DNA of 64,000 bases from Modestobacter versicolor (GCF_014195485.1 NZ_JACIBU010000001.1:1798001-1862000); one strand, 5' to 3'. Shown: positions 53,957-63,408, numbered from the stretch's first letter. Notes: generated from the letters alone by a model not told the origin. Program-made: numbers and translations.

Positions 53957-55960
53957 TCACTCCCCCTCGCCGGGCGGCGGTGGGGTCACCACGGCCACCC
54001 GCTCGTCCAGCCGGACCTGGTGGCCGGCCGTCACCGGGAGCTCGGTGACCGTGCCCGAGAGCGGGGCGGTCAGCACGTGCTCCATCTTCATCGCCTCGAC
54101 GACCAGCAGCGGGGTCCCCGCCTCCACCTGGTCGCCGAGGGACACCTGCACCACGGTCACCGTGCCGGGCATCGGCGCGGTCACCGCGCCGTCGGACGCA
54201 GCCGCCCCCGTCACCGACGCGAGCCGCTCGTGCTCGCGCAGCGCCGCGACGTGGCCGTCGACGGCGAGCCACACGGTGCCGGCGGCGTGCACCACGGTGA
54301 AGCGGGTGGTGACGTCGTCCAGGGTCACGCTGAGCAGGTCGCCGTCCCGGCTCACCCGGGCGGCCACCGGCTCGCCGTCACCCACCCGCACCTGCGCGGC
54401 CCCGGACCGGCCGCGGACCCGCACCTCGACCGGCTCGTCGCGCTGGGACTGCAGCCGGCGCACCGTCCACGCCGGCTCGCCGAGCCGCCAGCCGGAGGTG
54501 TCCTGCCACGGGTCGACGAGGGCGCCGGTGGGCTCGGCCTCCAGCAGCAGCGCCAGCGCCGCGGCGGCGTAGACGTGCGGCGGCGGGGGCTCGGCGTGCG
54601 TGAGCGCGGCACCGCGCCGCTCGATCAGCCCGGTGTCCAGCCGGCCGGCGACGACGTCGGGGTCGTCGAGCAGGTCGCGCAGGAACGTGGTGTTGGTGGC
54701 CACGCCCAGCACGGCGGTGTCGCCGAGGGCGGTGACCAGCCGGGCGCGGGCGGTCTCCCGGTCCGGCCCCCAGGCGATGACCTTGGCCAGCATCGGGTCG
54801 TAGTCGGTGCCCACGACGCCGCCGACCCGCAGCGAGCTGTCCACCCGCACGCCCGGGCCGGTCGGCTCCAGCAGCCCGACGACCGTGCCGGCCTGCGGCA
54901 GGAACCCGCGGGCCGGGTCCTCGGCGTACACCCGGGCCTCGATGGCGTGCCCGTCGAGGGACACGTCGCTCTGGTCGAACGGCAGCCGCTCGCCCGCCGC
55001 GACCCGCAGCTGCAGCTCGACCAGGTCCAGCCCGGTGATGCACTCGGTGACCGGGTGCTCGACCTGGAGCCGGGTGTTCATCTCCAGGAAGAAGAAGTCC
55101 TCCGGCCGGTCGGCGTCGACGATGAACTCGACCGTGCCGGCGCCGGTGTACCCGACGGCGCGGGCGGCCTCGACGGCCGCGCCGCCCATCCGGGCCCGCA
55201 GGCGGGTGTCCAGCAGCGGGGACGGCGCCTCCTCGATCACCTTCTGGTGCCGGCGCTGCAGGCTGCACTCGCGCTCGCCCAGGTGCACGACCGTGCCGTG
55301 GGTGTCGCCGAAGACCTGCACCTCGATGTGCCGCGAGTGCCCGAGGTACCGCTCGACCAGCAGGGTGTCGTCGCCGAAGGAGCTGCGCGCCTCCCGGCGG
55401 GCGCCGGCGATCTGCTCGGTGAGGTCGGCCGGGTCGCGCACCACCCGCATGCCCTTGCCGCCACCGCCGGCGCTGGGCTTGAGCAGGACCGGGAAGCCGA
55501 CCTCGATCGCGGCGAGCGCGACGGCGTCGTCGTCCATGCCCGGCTCGGTGCGGCCGGGCACCACGGGCACCCCCGCCGCCGCGACGGTCTGCTTGGCCCG
55601 GATCTTGTCGCCCATCGCCTCGATCGCGGCGACCGGCGGCCCGATGAAGACGATGCCGGCGGCCGCGCAGGCCCGGGCGAAGTCGACGTTCTCGGACAGG
55701 AAGCCGTAGCCGGGGTGCACGGCCTGCGCGCCCGTGCGGCGGGCGGCGTCGAGCACCCGCTCGACCGACAGGTAGCTCTCCGCCGCCGGGGCGGGCCCGA
55801 TCGGGACGGCGACGTCGGCCAGCCGGGTGTGCAGCGCGCCGGCGTCGGCCTCGCTGTAGACGGCGACCGAGCGGATGCCCATCGCGCCCAGGGTGCGGAT
55901 GACCCGGACGGCGATCTCACCGCGGTTGGCGACCAGGACGGTCTGGAACACCGTCAGCAC
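53957..55960 (-). CDS. accA1: Biotin carboxylase/BCCP subunit of an acyl-CoA carboxylase
   Basis: The 667-residue protein has the N-terminal biotin carboxylase domain (VANRGEIAVRVI, ATP-binding GGGGKGMRVV), a linker, and a C-terminal biotinyl domain with the EAMKMEH biotinylation site near 620. It carboxylates biotin for transfer by the beta subunit at 56822. A GTG nine bases downstream is an alternative start. Methylcrotonyl-CoA carboxylase of leucine breakdown is the likely identity by gene order with fadE19 and accD1 of mycobacteria. Confidence 0.93.
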   Translation of the reverse strand: MLTVFQTVLVANRGEIAVRVIRTLGAMGIRSVAVYSEADAGALHTRLADVAVPIGPAPAAESYLSVERVLDAARRTGAQAVHPGYGFLSENVDFARACAAAGIVFIGPPVAAIEAMGDKIRAKQTVAAAGVPVVPGRTEPGMDDDAVALAAIEVGFPVLLKPSAGGGGKGMRVVRDPADLTEQIAGARREARSSFGDDTLLVERYLGHSRHIEVQVFGDTHGTVVHLGERECSLQRRHQKVIEEAPSPLLDTRLRARMGGAAVEAARAVGYTGAGTVEFIVDADRPEDFFFLEMNTRLQVEHPVTECITGLDLVELQLRVAAGERLPFDQSDVSLDGHAIEARVYAEDPARGFLPQAGTVVGLLEPTGPGVRVDSSLRVGGVVGTDYDPMLAKVIAWGPDRETARARLVTALGDTAVLGVATNTTFLRDLLDDPDVVAGRLDTGLIERRGAALTHAEPPPPHVYAAAALALLLEAEPTGALVDPWQDTSGWRLGEPAWTVRRLQSQRDEPVEVRVRGRSGAAQVRVGDGEPVAARVSRDGDLLSVTLDDVTTRFTVVHAAGTVWLAVDGHVAALREHERLASVTGAAASDGAVTAPMPGTVTVVQVSLGDQVEAGTPLLVVEAMKMEHVLTAPLSGTVTELPVTAGHQVRLDERVAVVTPPPPGEGE

Positions 55961-55981
55961 CCCCCGCCGGCAGCGAGGGGC

Positions 55982-56167
55982 TCAGGCCGCCTTGCGGGTG
56001 CTCTTCGCGAGGACGACGTCGGCCTTGCCGACCTTGACCAGCCGGCGCTTCTTGACCGTGTACCCGGGCGGGAGGGTGCCCTCCGCGAGCGCGCGCAGCG
56101 GGCATCGCCCGCACCGGGGCCTGTCCTCGCAGCACTTCTTCTTGGGCATCTTCCCCGGCTTCCCCAC
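55982..56167 (-). CDS. Small basic cysteine-rich protein
   Basis: The 61-residue protein has a zinc-ribbon-like cluster KKKCCEDRPRCGRCPLR near the N-terminus and a basic tail. It sits 21 bases upstream of the carboxylase alpha gene on the same strand. Similar small proteins occur near this gene in other actinobacteria by my recollection. Function unknown. An ATG six codons in is an alternative start. Confidence 0.7.
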   Translation of the reverse strand: MGKPGKMPKKKCCEDRPRCGRCPLRALAEGTLPPGYTVKKRRLVKVGKADVVLAKSTRKAA

Positions 56168-56265
56168 GAGGTGAGGTTAGCCATGCCTTCCCCACCCGTC
56201 CACGCGCCGGGCGTGTCGCCCGCTACCGTTCCGGGGACGTCGTCCCACCGCAACGAGGAGCACCC

Positions 56266-56790
56266 ATGGCCGCCGATGCCTTCATCGAGAAGCTCAACCA
56301 GCAGATCGGCCACGAGTTCGCGGCGCACCACCAGTACATCGCCATCGCCGTGTACTTCGACGAGCTGACCATGCCGCAGATGGCGCAGCTCTTCTTCGAC
56401 CAGGCGGTCGAGGAGCGCAACCACGCGATGATGATGGTGCGCTACCTGCTCGACGCCGACGCGCGCGTGTCGATCCCCGGCGTCGTCGCCCCGGTCACCA
56501 CGTTCGACGACGTCGTCGCCCCGGTCACCCTGGCGCTCGAGCAGGAGAAGCGGGTCACCCAGCAGATCAACGAGCTGATCGGCATCGCCCGCCGGGAGAA
56601 CGACTTCTCCTCCGACCAGTTCATGCAGTGGTTCATCAAGGAGCAGGTCGAGGAGGTCAGCAAGATGAGCGACCTGCTGACCGTCGTCCGCCGGTCCGCC
56701 CACGACGTCGAGCAGATCGAGGACTACGTCAAGCGCGAGACGCTGCCCGAGGGCGCCGACCCGACCGCGCCGCGGATCGCCGGCGCCTGA
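56266..56790 (+). CDS. Ferritin (BfrB-like, non-haem)
   Basis: The 174-residue four-helix ferritin has ferroxidase residues in GHEFAAHHQY, AVEERNHAMM and LEQEKRV. The C-terminal extension (SAHDVEQIEDY) is of the actinobacterial type. No haem-binding methionine is obvious. ATG with GAGGAG upstream and a -10-like TACCGT about 40 bases earlier. Its insertion on the opposite strand splits the carboxylase gene set. Confidence 0.93.
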   Translation: MAADAFIEKLNQQIGHEFAAHHQYIAIAVYFDELTMPQMAQLFFDQAVEERNHAMMMVRYLLDADARVSIPGVVAPVTTFDDVVAPVTLALEQEKRVTQQINELIGIARRENDFSSDQFMQWFIKEQVEEVSKMSDLLTVVRRSAHDVEQIEDYVKRETLPEGADPTAPRIAGA

Positions 56791-56817
56791 GCCCGCCGCG
56801 ACACCCGACGCGGGCTC
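56789..56817. terminator. Terminator between ferritin and carboxylase beta genes
   Basis: An eight-pair stem (GAGCCCGC/GCGGGCTC) with a 13-base loop lies between convergent stops; it starts in the ferritin stop codon. Confidence 0.6.
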
Positions 56818-56821
56818 GCGC

Positions 56822-58435
56822 TCACATCCGGAAGACGCCATAGCCGACCTCCTCCAGGGGGGCGTTGGCGCACGCGGAGAGCGCGAGCCCGAGCACGGTG
56901 CGGGTCTGCGCGGGGTCGATGACCCCGTCGTCCCACAGCCGCGCGGTGGCGTGGAACGGGTGGCCCTGCTCCTCGTACTGCGCACGGATGGGCGCCTTGA
57001 ACGCCTCCTCGTCCTCGGCCGGCCACTCCTGGCCGCGGGCCTCGAGCCCGTCGCGGCGCACCTGCGCCAGCACGCTGGCCGCCTGCTCACCGCCCATCAC
57101 CGAGATGCGGGCGTTCGGCCAGGTGAACAGGAACCGCGGCGAGTACGCCCGGCCGCACATCGAGTAGTTGCCGGCGCCGAACGAGCCACCGATGACGACG
57201 GTCAGCTTCGGCACCCGGGCGCAGGCGACGGCGGTGACCATCTTGGCGCCGTGCTTGGCGATGCCGCCGGCCTCGTAGTCGCGGCCGACCATGAACCCGG
57301 AGATGTTCTGCAGGAACAGCAGCGGGATCCTGCGGCGGTCGCAGAGCTCGATGAAGTGGGCGCCCTTGAGCGCGGACTCGCTGAACAGCACGCCGTTGTT
57401 GGCGATGATCCCGACCGGGTGGCCGTGCAGCCGGGCGAAGCCGGTGACCAGCGTCGGCCCGTACAGCGGCTTGAACTCGGCGAACCGGCTGCCGTCGACC
57501 AGCCGGGCGATGACCTCGCGGACGTCGTAGGGCGTGCGGGTGTCGACCGGGACGACGTCGTAGAGGCTCTCCGCCGGGTACCGGGGCTCCTCCACCGGCT
57601 CGACGTCCCACGGGCGGGGCTCGCGCGGGCCGAGGGTGCCGACGATCTGCCGGACGATCTGCAGCGCGTGCGCGTCGTCCTCGGCGAGGTGGTCGGTGAC
57701 CCCGCTGACCCGGGAGTGCAGGTCGCCGCCGCCCAGGTCCTCGGCGCTGACCTCCTCGCCGGTCGCGGCCTTCACCAGCGGCGGGCCGCCGAGGAAGATC
57801 GTGCCCTGGCCGCGGACGATGACCGCCTCGTCGCTCATCGCCGGCACGTAGGCGCCGCCCGCGGTGCACGACCCGAGCACGGCGGCGACCTGGGCGACCC
57901 CGGCCTTGGAGAGGTTGGCCTGGTTGTAGAAGATCCGGCCGAAGTGGTCGCGGTCGGGGAAGACCTCGTCCTGCAGCGGCAGGAACGCCCCGCCGGAGTC
58001 GACCAGGTAGACGCAGGGCAGCCGGTTCTGGAGCGCGACCTCCTGGGCCCGCAGGTGCTTCTTCACCGTCATCGGGTAGTAGGTGCCGCCCTTGACGGTG
58101 GCGTCGTTGGCGACGACGACGACCTCCCGGCCGGAGACCCGGCCGACCCCGGTGATGATCCCGGCGGCCGGTGCCTCGCCGTCGTAGAGGCCGTGCGCGG
58201 CCAGCGGCGAGAGCTCGAGGAAGGGGCTGCCCGGGTCGAGCAGCGCGTCGACCCGCTCGCGGGGCAGCAGCTTGCCCCGGTCCAGGTGCCGCTGCCGGGC
58301 CCGCTCGCCCCCGCCCTCGGCGACCCGGGCCAGCTCGGCCGCCAGCTCGGCGACCAGTTCGCCGTGCCGCGCGGCGTTGCGCGCGGCCCCCGCCGGGTCG
58401 GTCGGCGGGGCGCTGGGGAGCACCGGTGCGTCCAC
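56822..58435 (-). CDS. accD1: Acyl-CoA carboxylase carboxyltransferase beta subunit
   Basis: The 537-residue protein has two crotonase-type halves, with [14 protein letters not shown] and [11 protein letters not shown] in the first and [15 protein letters not shown] and [16 protein letters not shown] in the second. This matches methylcrotonyl/propionyl-type beta subunits. The GTG is leaderless: TAACCT ends six bases upstream. It is divergent from the TetR gene across a symmetric operator. Confidence 0.94.
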   Translation of the reverse strand: MDAPVLPSAPPTDPAGAARNAARHGELVAELAAELARVAEGGGERARQRHLDRGKLLPRERVDALLDPGSPFLELSPLAAHGLYDGEAPAAGIITGVGRVSGREVVVVANDATVKGGTYYPMTVKKHLRAQEVALQNRLPCVYLVDSGGAFLPLQDEVFPDRDHFGRIFYNQANLSKAGVAQVAAVLGSCTAGGAYVPAMSDEAVIVRGQGTIFLGGPPLVKAATGEEVSAEDLGGGDLHSRVSGVTDHLAEDDAHALQIVRQIVGTLGPREPRPWDVEPVEEPRYPAESLYDVVPVDTRTPYDVREVIARLVDGSRFAEFKPLYGPTLVTGFARLHGHPVGIIANNGVLFSESALKGAHFIELCDRRRIPLLFLQNISGFMVGRDYEAGGIAKHGAKMVTAVACARVPKLTVVIGGSFGAGNYSMCGRAYSPRFLFTWPNARISVMGGEQAASVLAQVRRDGLEARGQEWPAEDEEAFKAPIRAQYEEQGHPFHATARLWDDGVIDPAQTRTVLGLALSACANAPLEEVGYGVFRM

Positions 58436-58440
58436 GGGCA

Positions 58441-58492
58441 GAGGTTAACCACCGTTCACACTGTCGGTCCAGTGTGAACGGCCGCTAACCTC
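58441..58492. promoter_or_regulatory. Symmetric divergent promoter/operator for accD1 and TetR genes
   Basis: A perfect inverted repeat with 12-bp arms (CCGTTCACACTG) and a six-base spacer lies at 58452-58481. Outside it, at equal distance of four bases, lie GAGGTTA and TAACCTC, each giving a TAACCT -10 hexamer for one gene. The whole element is one palindrome about 52 bp long. Confidence 0.85.
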
Positions 58493-58498
58493 ACCCGC

Positions 58499-59122
58499 GT
58501 GACGTCCCAGCCGGACAGCGCGCTGCACAGCGACGCGGCCAACCCGTCGCGGCGGGAGCAGATCCTGCGCGCCGCGGCGCAGCTGTTCGCCGAGCGGGGC
58601 TCGCGCGCGGTCGGCGTCGACGACGTCGGTGCGGCCGTGGGCGTCACCGGCCCGGCGATCTACCGGCACTTCGCGAGCAAGGACGCGATGCTCGCCGAGA
58701 TGCTGCTGCGGATCAGCGAGCGCCTGCTGGCCGGCGGCACCGAGCGGATCGCCGCGGCCGGCGACTCCCCCGCCGGCCAACTGCGGGCGCTGGTCGACTT
58801 CCACGTCGACTTCGCCCTGGACAACCCGGCGCTGATCACCGTGCAGGACCGCGACCTCGGCGCGCTGAGCGAGCGGGACGCCCGCCGGGTGCGCCAGCTG
58901 CAGCGGCGCTACGTGGAGGAGTGGGTCGCCGTGCTCGCCCGGCTGCACCCGGACGCGTCGACCGCCACCTGCCGGGCCCGCGCGCACGCCGTCTTCGGCC
59001 TGATCAACTCCACGCCGCACAGCGCCGGTCGGCTGGCCCGCCCGGCGACGGCCGGGCTGCTGGCCGCCATGGCGGTCGCCGCCGCCACCGCCCCGTCAGG
59101 AGCCGTCGACCTCGCCGAGTGA
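58499..59122 (+). CDS. TetR-family regulator of the acyl-CoA carboxylase genes
   Basis: The 207-residue protein has an N-terminal helix-turn-helix at about 20-65 (VGVDDVGAAVGVTGPAIYRHF). The C-terminal domain is of the TetR_C type. Gene order resembles mycobacterial BkaR (Rv2506), a leucine-catabolism repressor. The GTG has TAACCT seven bases upstream, without a Shine-Dalgarno, so it is leaderless. Autoregulation through the operator at 58441 is expected, probably with an acyl-CoA as inducer. Confidence 0.93.
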   Translation: MTSQPDSALHSDAANPSRREQILRAAAQLFAERGSRAVGVDDVGAAVGVTGPAIYRHFASKDAMLAEMLLRISERLLAGGTERIAAAGDSPAGQLRALVDFHVDFALDNPALITVQDRDLGALSERDARRVRQLQRRYVEEWVAVLARLHPDASTATCRARAHAVFGLINSTPHSAGRLARPATAGLLAAMAVAAATAPSGAVDLAE

Positions 59123-60889
59123 CAGGGCGGCGCTGGCCAGACCGTCCAGCGCCGAGTCGGCGCCCTCGTCGCCGGCCCAGGCGGTCTCCACGATGGTGAC
59201 CGTGGGGCCGGTCTGGGCGCTGGCGTACTCGGCACCGGACAGCTCGGTCGGGCCGCCGTCGTAGCGGACGCCCTCGCGCAGCAGGTCGCTGACGTTGCCG
59301 CTGCCGTCGGTGTCGGCCAGCGCCCGCAGCGCCTGGGCGTTGCCGACGTCGGGCATGGTCACCCGGGAGAACGACACGACCGCGGGCAGGCCGGCGGCCT
59401 CGGCCGACCACAGCGAGCGCTCCAGGGCGGTGCAGTCGGAGCTGGCGAAGAACTCGGCGACGGCGTTGTAGGCGTTGCCCTGGCAGGTGTCGTCGGACTC
59501 GATCGCCTGCAGGGTGAAGGTCGTGCCGTTGACCACCGCGGTGTCGCCCACGGCCAGCGTGTCGGCCGGGGTGGTCGACGCCGGCGCGCTGGTCGACGGC
59601 GCAGCCTGGTCGCCGTCCTCGCCGGAGCCGCGGGTGAGCGCCCAGACGCCCACCCCGGCCCCGAGCAGCACCACCACGAGGGCGGCCAGGGCGATCAGCA
59701 GCCCCCGGCGCCGCGGCGACCGCGGGTCGCCGTCGGCGCTGCTGCCGGAGGACGGCGGCGCGGTGACCAGCCGGCGGGGACGCAGCTCGGGCGGCAGCTC
59801 GCGGGGCGGCGGTGGCGCGGCCTCCCCCGGCCCCCCGCCGAACAGCCCGCCGATCCCGCCGGTGTCCTCGGGCGCGGGGCGGGGGGTGGTGCGGCCGGCG
59901 TCGGCCGGTTCACCGGTGAGCGCGAGGGTGTCGCCGGACGAGCCCGACCGCAGCTCGACCGGGAGGGGCTGCTGGTGGGTGACGGGGGCCGGCGCGGGCA
60001 CGGGTGCCGGGGCGACCGGGGGCGGCGGCGCGGCAGCGGCGGCCGGGGCCACCCGCTCGGCCTCCTCCTGCGCCTGCACGGCGGCGGCGGCGACCCGGGC
60101 GGCCGCGGCCGGGTCGACCAGCGGGCCGCCGGGCGACACCCGGTGCGGCGAGGTGCTCAGCCCGGTCGGGGGCGCGGCGGTGGTGCGGGTCGGCGAGGCG
60201 TTCATCGCCGCGGGGGTGAGCAGGTCGGGCCGGCGCAGCACGTAGGGCGAGTACGGGAAGCCCTCGCCGTTCAGCTCCTCGACCGAGGGGGTGCGGCCGG
60301 CGACGCCGAGCGCCTCCACCGCGGCGCGCACGTCGGCCGTCGTCCAGAGCCGGGGGTTGTCGGTGCCGGCGTAGCGGCTGGCCCGGCCGATGCCCAGCAG
60401 CAGCGACCGCGAGTCGACCAGGGCCACCTGGTCGCCCTCGCCCAGGTCGCCGTCGGCGGGCAGCAGCCCGGTCGCGGCCCCGGTGAGCACGGTCAGCCGG
60501 GCGATCCGCCCCGGCTCCAGCCCGGCCTTCCGCAGCGTCACCGCCGCGTGCATGCCGGCCCGCATCAGCCCCTCCAGCGGCGTGGAGCCACCGCCGTCCA
60601 GCTGCAGGACGTCGCCGGGCCCGTCGCCGGGGCCGATCGTCCAGGCACCCTCCGGGCTGGCCGTGACCACACCGCTCTGCCGCTCGACCTCGACCACCCG
60701 GACGACGGCGACGCCCTCGGGCACGAACAGGACGGCGTCGGCCTGGCGGCGCTGCATCGGGCCCTCGACGAGGGGCAGCGAGGCGACCACCGCACCACGC
60801 ACCCCGCTGCCGGTGTCCCAGCTGGCGAGCTCCGCGAAGAACGCACGCTCGGCAGCCGTCTGCAACGGCGTCGGCGTGAGGATCAGCAA
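59096..60889 (-). CDS. Large membrane-anchored protein of unknown function
   Basis: The 597-residue protein has a folded N-terminal domain (about 1-215) with NERD-nuclease-like phrases such as RQADAVLFVPEGVAVVRVVE. A long Ala/Pro-rich segment (about 245-385) follows, a single transmembrane helix near 410 (GLLIALAALVVVLLGAGVGV), and an extracytoplasmic Ser/Thr-rich linker with a C-terminal beta domain containing two cysteines. The TTG has CCTGGAG upstream, which decides the start. The gene overlaps the TetR gene's end by 27 bases. Confidence 0.75.
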   Translation of the reverse strand: MLILTPTPLQTAAERAFFAELASWDTGSGVRGAVVASLPLVEGPMQRRQADAVLFVPEGVAVVRVVEVERQSGVVTASPEGAWTIGPGDGPGDVLQLDGGGSTPLEGLMRAGMHAAVTLRKAGLEPGRIARLTVLTGAATGLLPADGDLGEGDQVALVDSRSLLLGIGRASRYAGTDNPRLWTTADVRAAVEALGVAGRTPSVEELNGEGFPYSPYVLRRPDLLTPAAMNASPTRTTAAPPTGLSTSPHRVSPGGPLVDPAAAARVAAAAVQAQEEAERVAPAAAAAPPPPVAPAPVPAPAPVTHQQPLPVELRSGSSGDTLALTGEPADAGRTTPRPAPEDTGGIGGLFGGGPGEAAPPPPRELPPELRPRRLVTAPPSSGSSADGDPRSPRRRGLLIALAALVVVLLGAGVGVWALTRGSGEDGDQAAPSTSAPASTTPADTLAVGDTAVVNGTTFTLQAIESDDTCQGNAYNAVAEFFASSDCTALERSLWSAEAAGLPAVVSFSRVTMPDVGNAQALRALADTDGSGNVSDLLREGVRYDGGPTELSGAEYASAQTGPTVTIVETAWAGDEGADSALDGLASAALSLGEVDGS

Positions 60890-61024
60890 CGGGTCTCCAG
60901 GGGCGGGGCGGCGGCTCAGCGGGGCCGGCGGTGCCCGGGTGGGGGTCGCCGACCGCGGCGGCACCGCAGCGGCTCGGGCGGCGGACCGACCCGACGTTAC
61001 GTCATCGACCGACCCGCTCCGGGC

Positions 61025-62236
61025 TCACCGGGCGGACGCGCCGCTGCCCGCGGCCGGCACCGGCGTGTCGTCGGGGCGGCCCGGAGCCGGCTCCACCGGG
61101 GCCTGCCAGCGGGCGAAGGCGCGCGACGCGGTGAGCCGGTCGGCACCGCCCCAGAGGACGGCGAAGCCGACGGCGATGAACGGGACGGCGGCCCAGTCCC
61201 ACGGCGGGATCACGCCGACGGACGCCTGGGCGAGCGCGGCCAGGGCCACCCCCGCGGTGACCGGCAGCGCGGCCAGCCACCCGGGGACGCGGGCGGTGAC
61301 GGCGAGGTCGACCAGCACGGCGCCGGCCAGCAGCATCACCGGGAGCACCGAGGGCGGGAAGCCGGTCGAGGTGAGCAGCACCCAGCTCACCGCGCGGTAG
61401 GCGAGGTAGGTGCCGGCGACCGCGGTCGCCGTCCAGCGCAGGCCGACGGTGCGGCGCGCCACCACCAGGGCGAGCAGCCCGGCGCAGACCAGCCAGGCGG
61501 GGTGCACCCAGGACGGCACCGGGAGCATGAACTGCTCGGGCGACTGGCCCTGGGAGGCGGCGAAGTCCAGCAGCTGCGGCTCGGCCGTCGTCCGCCCGGC
61601 GCGGTGGTCGGCCAGGCTGAGCACGCCGTACTCCTGGTGCTGGTTGGGGAACAGGACGTTCTCCACGAAGAACAGCCACAGGCCCAGCGAGACCAGCGCG
61701 CGCACCCGGCCGGGCGCCGCGTACAGCCACCAGCCGCGCAGCGCCCCGGCCAGCATGATCGCCGTCCCCAGGTAGAGCAGCGCGTGGCTGGGGCTCCAGC
61801 TGGTGATGTCCAGGCCGTTGACCCGGTGGTTGACCAGGTCGACCGGGATGGCGACGAGGAAGGTGCCGATGCCGGCCTGCATCAGCCGCAGCGCCCGGCG
61901 GTCGACGCCGCGGCCGGTGTAGCTGGAGAACAGGACCAGGGCCACCACCAGCGCGGTCCCCGCCGAGTTCAGCAGGTGCGGCGGGGCCAGGTCGTCGCGC
62001 AGCCAGCGGAAGTGCCAGGAGACGTCCCAGGAGGAGCCGACCATCTTCAGCGCGAAGGCGAGCAGCCACGCCGAGTAGATCCAGCGCAGCTCCTGCTGGG
62101 TGGTCGGCCGCCCGGGCTCGCCGGGGGTCAGGTACGCCCGGCTGAACCAGCGGGTGAGGGCGACGGGGTGGCGGAGACCCGCCCGCAACGACGACGGCGC
62201 CCCGGTGGGAGGGGCGAGGGGCGTGCTGGTGGACAC
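61025..62236 (-). CDS. Polytopic membrane protein of unknown function
   Basis: The 403-residue protein has about ten hydrophobic segments. Conserved-looking polar spots include SSWDVSWHFRWLRDD and NQHQEYGVL. No family is recognised. The GTG has CGGAG nine bases upstream; longer reading to an upstream ATG is less likely. Confidence 0.78.
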   Translation of the reverse strand: MSTSTPLAPPTGAPSSLRAGLRHPVALTRWFSRAYLTPGEPGRPTTQQELRWIYSAWLLAFALKMVGSSWDVSWHFRWLRDDLAPPHLLNSAGTALVVALVLFSSYTGRGVDRRALRLMQAGIGTFLVAIPVDLVNHRVNGLDITSWSPSHALLYLGTAIMLAGALRGWWLYAAPGRVRALVSLGLWLFFVENVLFPNQHQEYGVLSLADHRAGRTTAEPQLLDFAASQGQSPEQFMLPVPSWVHPAWLVCAGLLALVVARRTVGLRWTATAVAGTYLAYRAVSWVLLTSTGFPPSVLPVMLLAGAVLVDLAVTARVPGWLAALPVTAGVALAALAQASVGVIPPWDWAAVPFIAVGFAVLWGGADRLTASRAFARWQAPVEPAPGRPDDTPVPAAGSGASAR

Positions 62237-62367
62237 GAGTGCGGCTCCGCGGGGTGGGTGCAGGAACCCGGAGCGTAGGCGCGCGGAGCCGCGCACCGGC
62301 CCCGGGCCGGGCGGATTGGGGCGGGTGTGGCCGGTGATCCGGGGACGCGGTGCGTAGGGTCGCGCTC

Positions 62368-63048
62368 GTGGCGGACAGTGCGACCAACAACCTGGTCTGG
62401 ATCGACTGCGAGATGACCGGGCTGGACCTGGTCAGCGACAAGCTCATCGAGGTCGCGGTCGTGGTCACCGACTCCCAGCTCAACGTGCTGCACCCCGGGC
62501 TCGACGTGATCATCCACGCCGAGGACTCCGACCTGGCCGGGATGGCCGAGGTGGTCACCGAGATGCACGCCCGCTCCGGGCTCACCGAGGAGGTGCGGGC
62601 GTCCACGGTCACCCTCGAGGAGGCCTCCGCCCAGGTGCTGGCCTACGTGAAGCGGTTCGTGCCGGAGCGCCGCACCGCCCCGCTGTGCGGCAACTCGATC
62701 GGCACCGACCGCGGCTTCCTGGCCCGGGACATGCCCGAGCTCGACGACCACCTGCACTACCGGATGATCGACGTCTCCTCGATCAAGGAGCTGGCCCGCC
62801 GCTGGTTCCCGCGGGTCTACTTCGCCCAGCCGCCCAAGGGCCTGGCGCACCGCGCGCTCGCCGACATCCTGGAGTCGATCCGGGAGCTGGCCTACTACCG
62901 GCAGACGCTGTTCGTGCCGGAGCCCGGACCGGACAGCACCCAGGCCCAGGCCGCGTCCGCGGACGTGGTGGCCGCCTTCGCGCCCGTGCTGGCGGCCGGT
63001 CTCGCCCCTTCGGACGACCTCGACAGCGAGGCCCCCGCAGCCGGCTGA
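62368..63048 (+). CDS. orn: Oligoribonuclease
   Basis: This 226-residue DEDDh exonuclease degrades RNA dinucleotides, including pGpG from c-di-GMP breakdown. [10 protein letters not shown], the later [11 protein letters not shown] and [10 protein letters not shown] supply the acidic and histidine residues. TAGGGT lies seven bases before the GTG (leaderless), which argues against the GTG six codons upstream. The C-terminal 30 residues are an added tail. Confidence 0.95.
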   Translation: MADSATNNLVWIDCEMTGLDLVSDKLIEVAVVVTDSQLNVLHPGLDVIIHAEDSDLAGMAEVVTEMHARSGLTEEVRASTVTLEEASAQVLAYVKRFVPERRTAPLCGNSIGTDRGFLARDMPELDDHLHYRMIDVSSIKELARRWFPRVYFAQPPKGLAHRALADILESIRELAYYRQTLFVPEPGPDSTQAQAASADVVAAFAPVLAAGLAPSDDLDSEAPAAG

Positions 63049-63110
63049 ACGGCTCCGGTATCGTTGGCGCGTCCACCGGGCCGGCTCTCGCCAGCCGCCC
63101 GGTGTGCATG

Positions 63111-63183
63111 GTGGGTGTAGCTCAGCTGGTAGAGCGCCAGGTTGTGATCCTGGATGTCGCGGGTTCAAGTCCCGTCACTCACC
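63111..63183 (+). tRNA. tRNA-His (anticodon GTG)
   Basis: A full cloverleaf can be drawn: a seven-pair acceptor stem GTGGGTG/CACTCAC with one G-T pair, D arm, anticodon arm CCAGG-TTGTGAT-CCTGG and T arm with TTCAAGT. The base before it is G (position -1) opposite the C discriminator, the mark of tRNA-His. CCA is not encoded. Confidence 0.95.
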
Positions 63184-63188
63184 CCGAC

Positions 63189-63222
63189 GGAGGGCCTGGT
63201 CAGGGAACTGACCAGGCCCTCC
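63189..63222 (+). terminator. Terminator of tRNA-His
   Basis: A perfect 15-bp stem (GGAGGGCCTGGTCAG and its complement) with a GGAA loop lies just past the tRNA. Confidence 0.85.
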
Positions 63223-63248
63223 TGCTGTCCCGGGGCAGAGCGCCCCGG

Positions 63249-63408
63249 TCAGCGACGCGGCTGGAGGACCTCGCCGGTCGCGACCAGGTGGTCGGCGACG
63301 TCGCGCAGCTCCACGTTCGCGGCCTGGGAGGCCGGGGCCGGTACTGGAACGCCTGGTCAGCGGTCAGCTCGGCCGCTCCACGAGGACGCTCAGCGCACGA
63401 CCCCGCAG
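63249..63408 (-). pseudogene. Remnant of an ANTAR-domain gene with at least two frameshifts
   Basis: Three pieces in order but in different frames match an ANTAR domain: LRGRALSVLVERP (like IGQAKGILMERH), LTADQAFQ, and ASQAANVELRDVADHL to a stop at 63249. The breaks fall between pieces 1 and 2 and pieces 2 and 3, each explained by a one- or two-base indel. No intact start or sensor domain remains. From 63409 to 63626 I see nothing else. Confidence 0.8.

Noticed and set aside
63111..63183. tRNA-His as an integration site of a mobile element
   Set aside because: The tRNA 3' end is not duplicated in the window and there is no integrase or excision gene.
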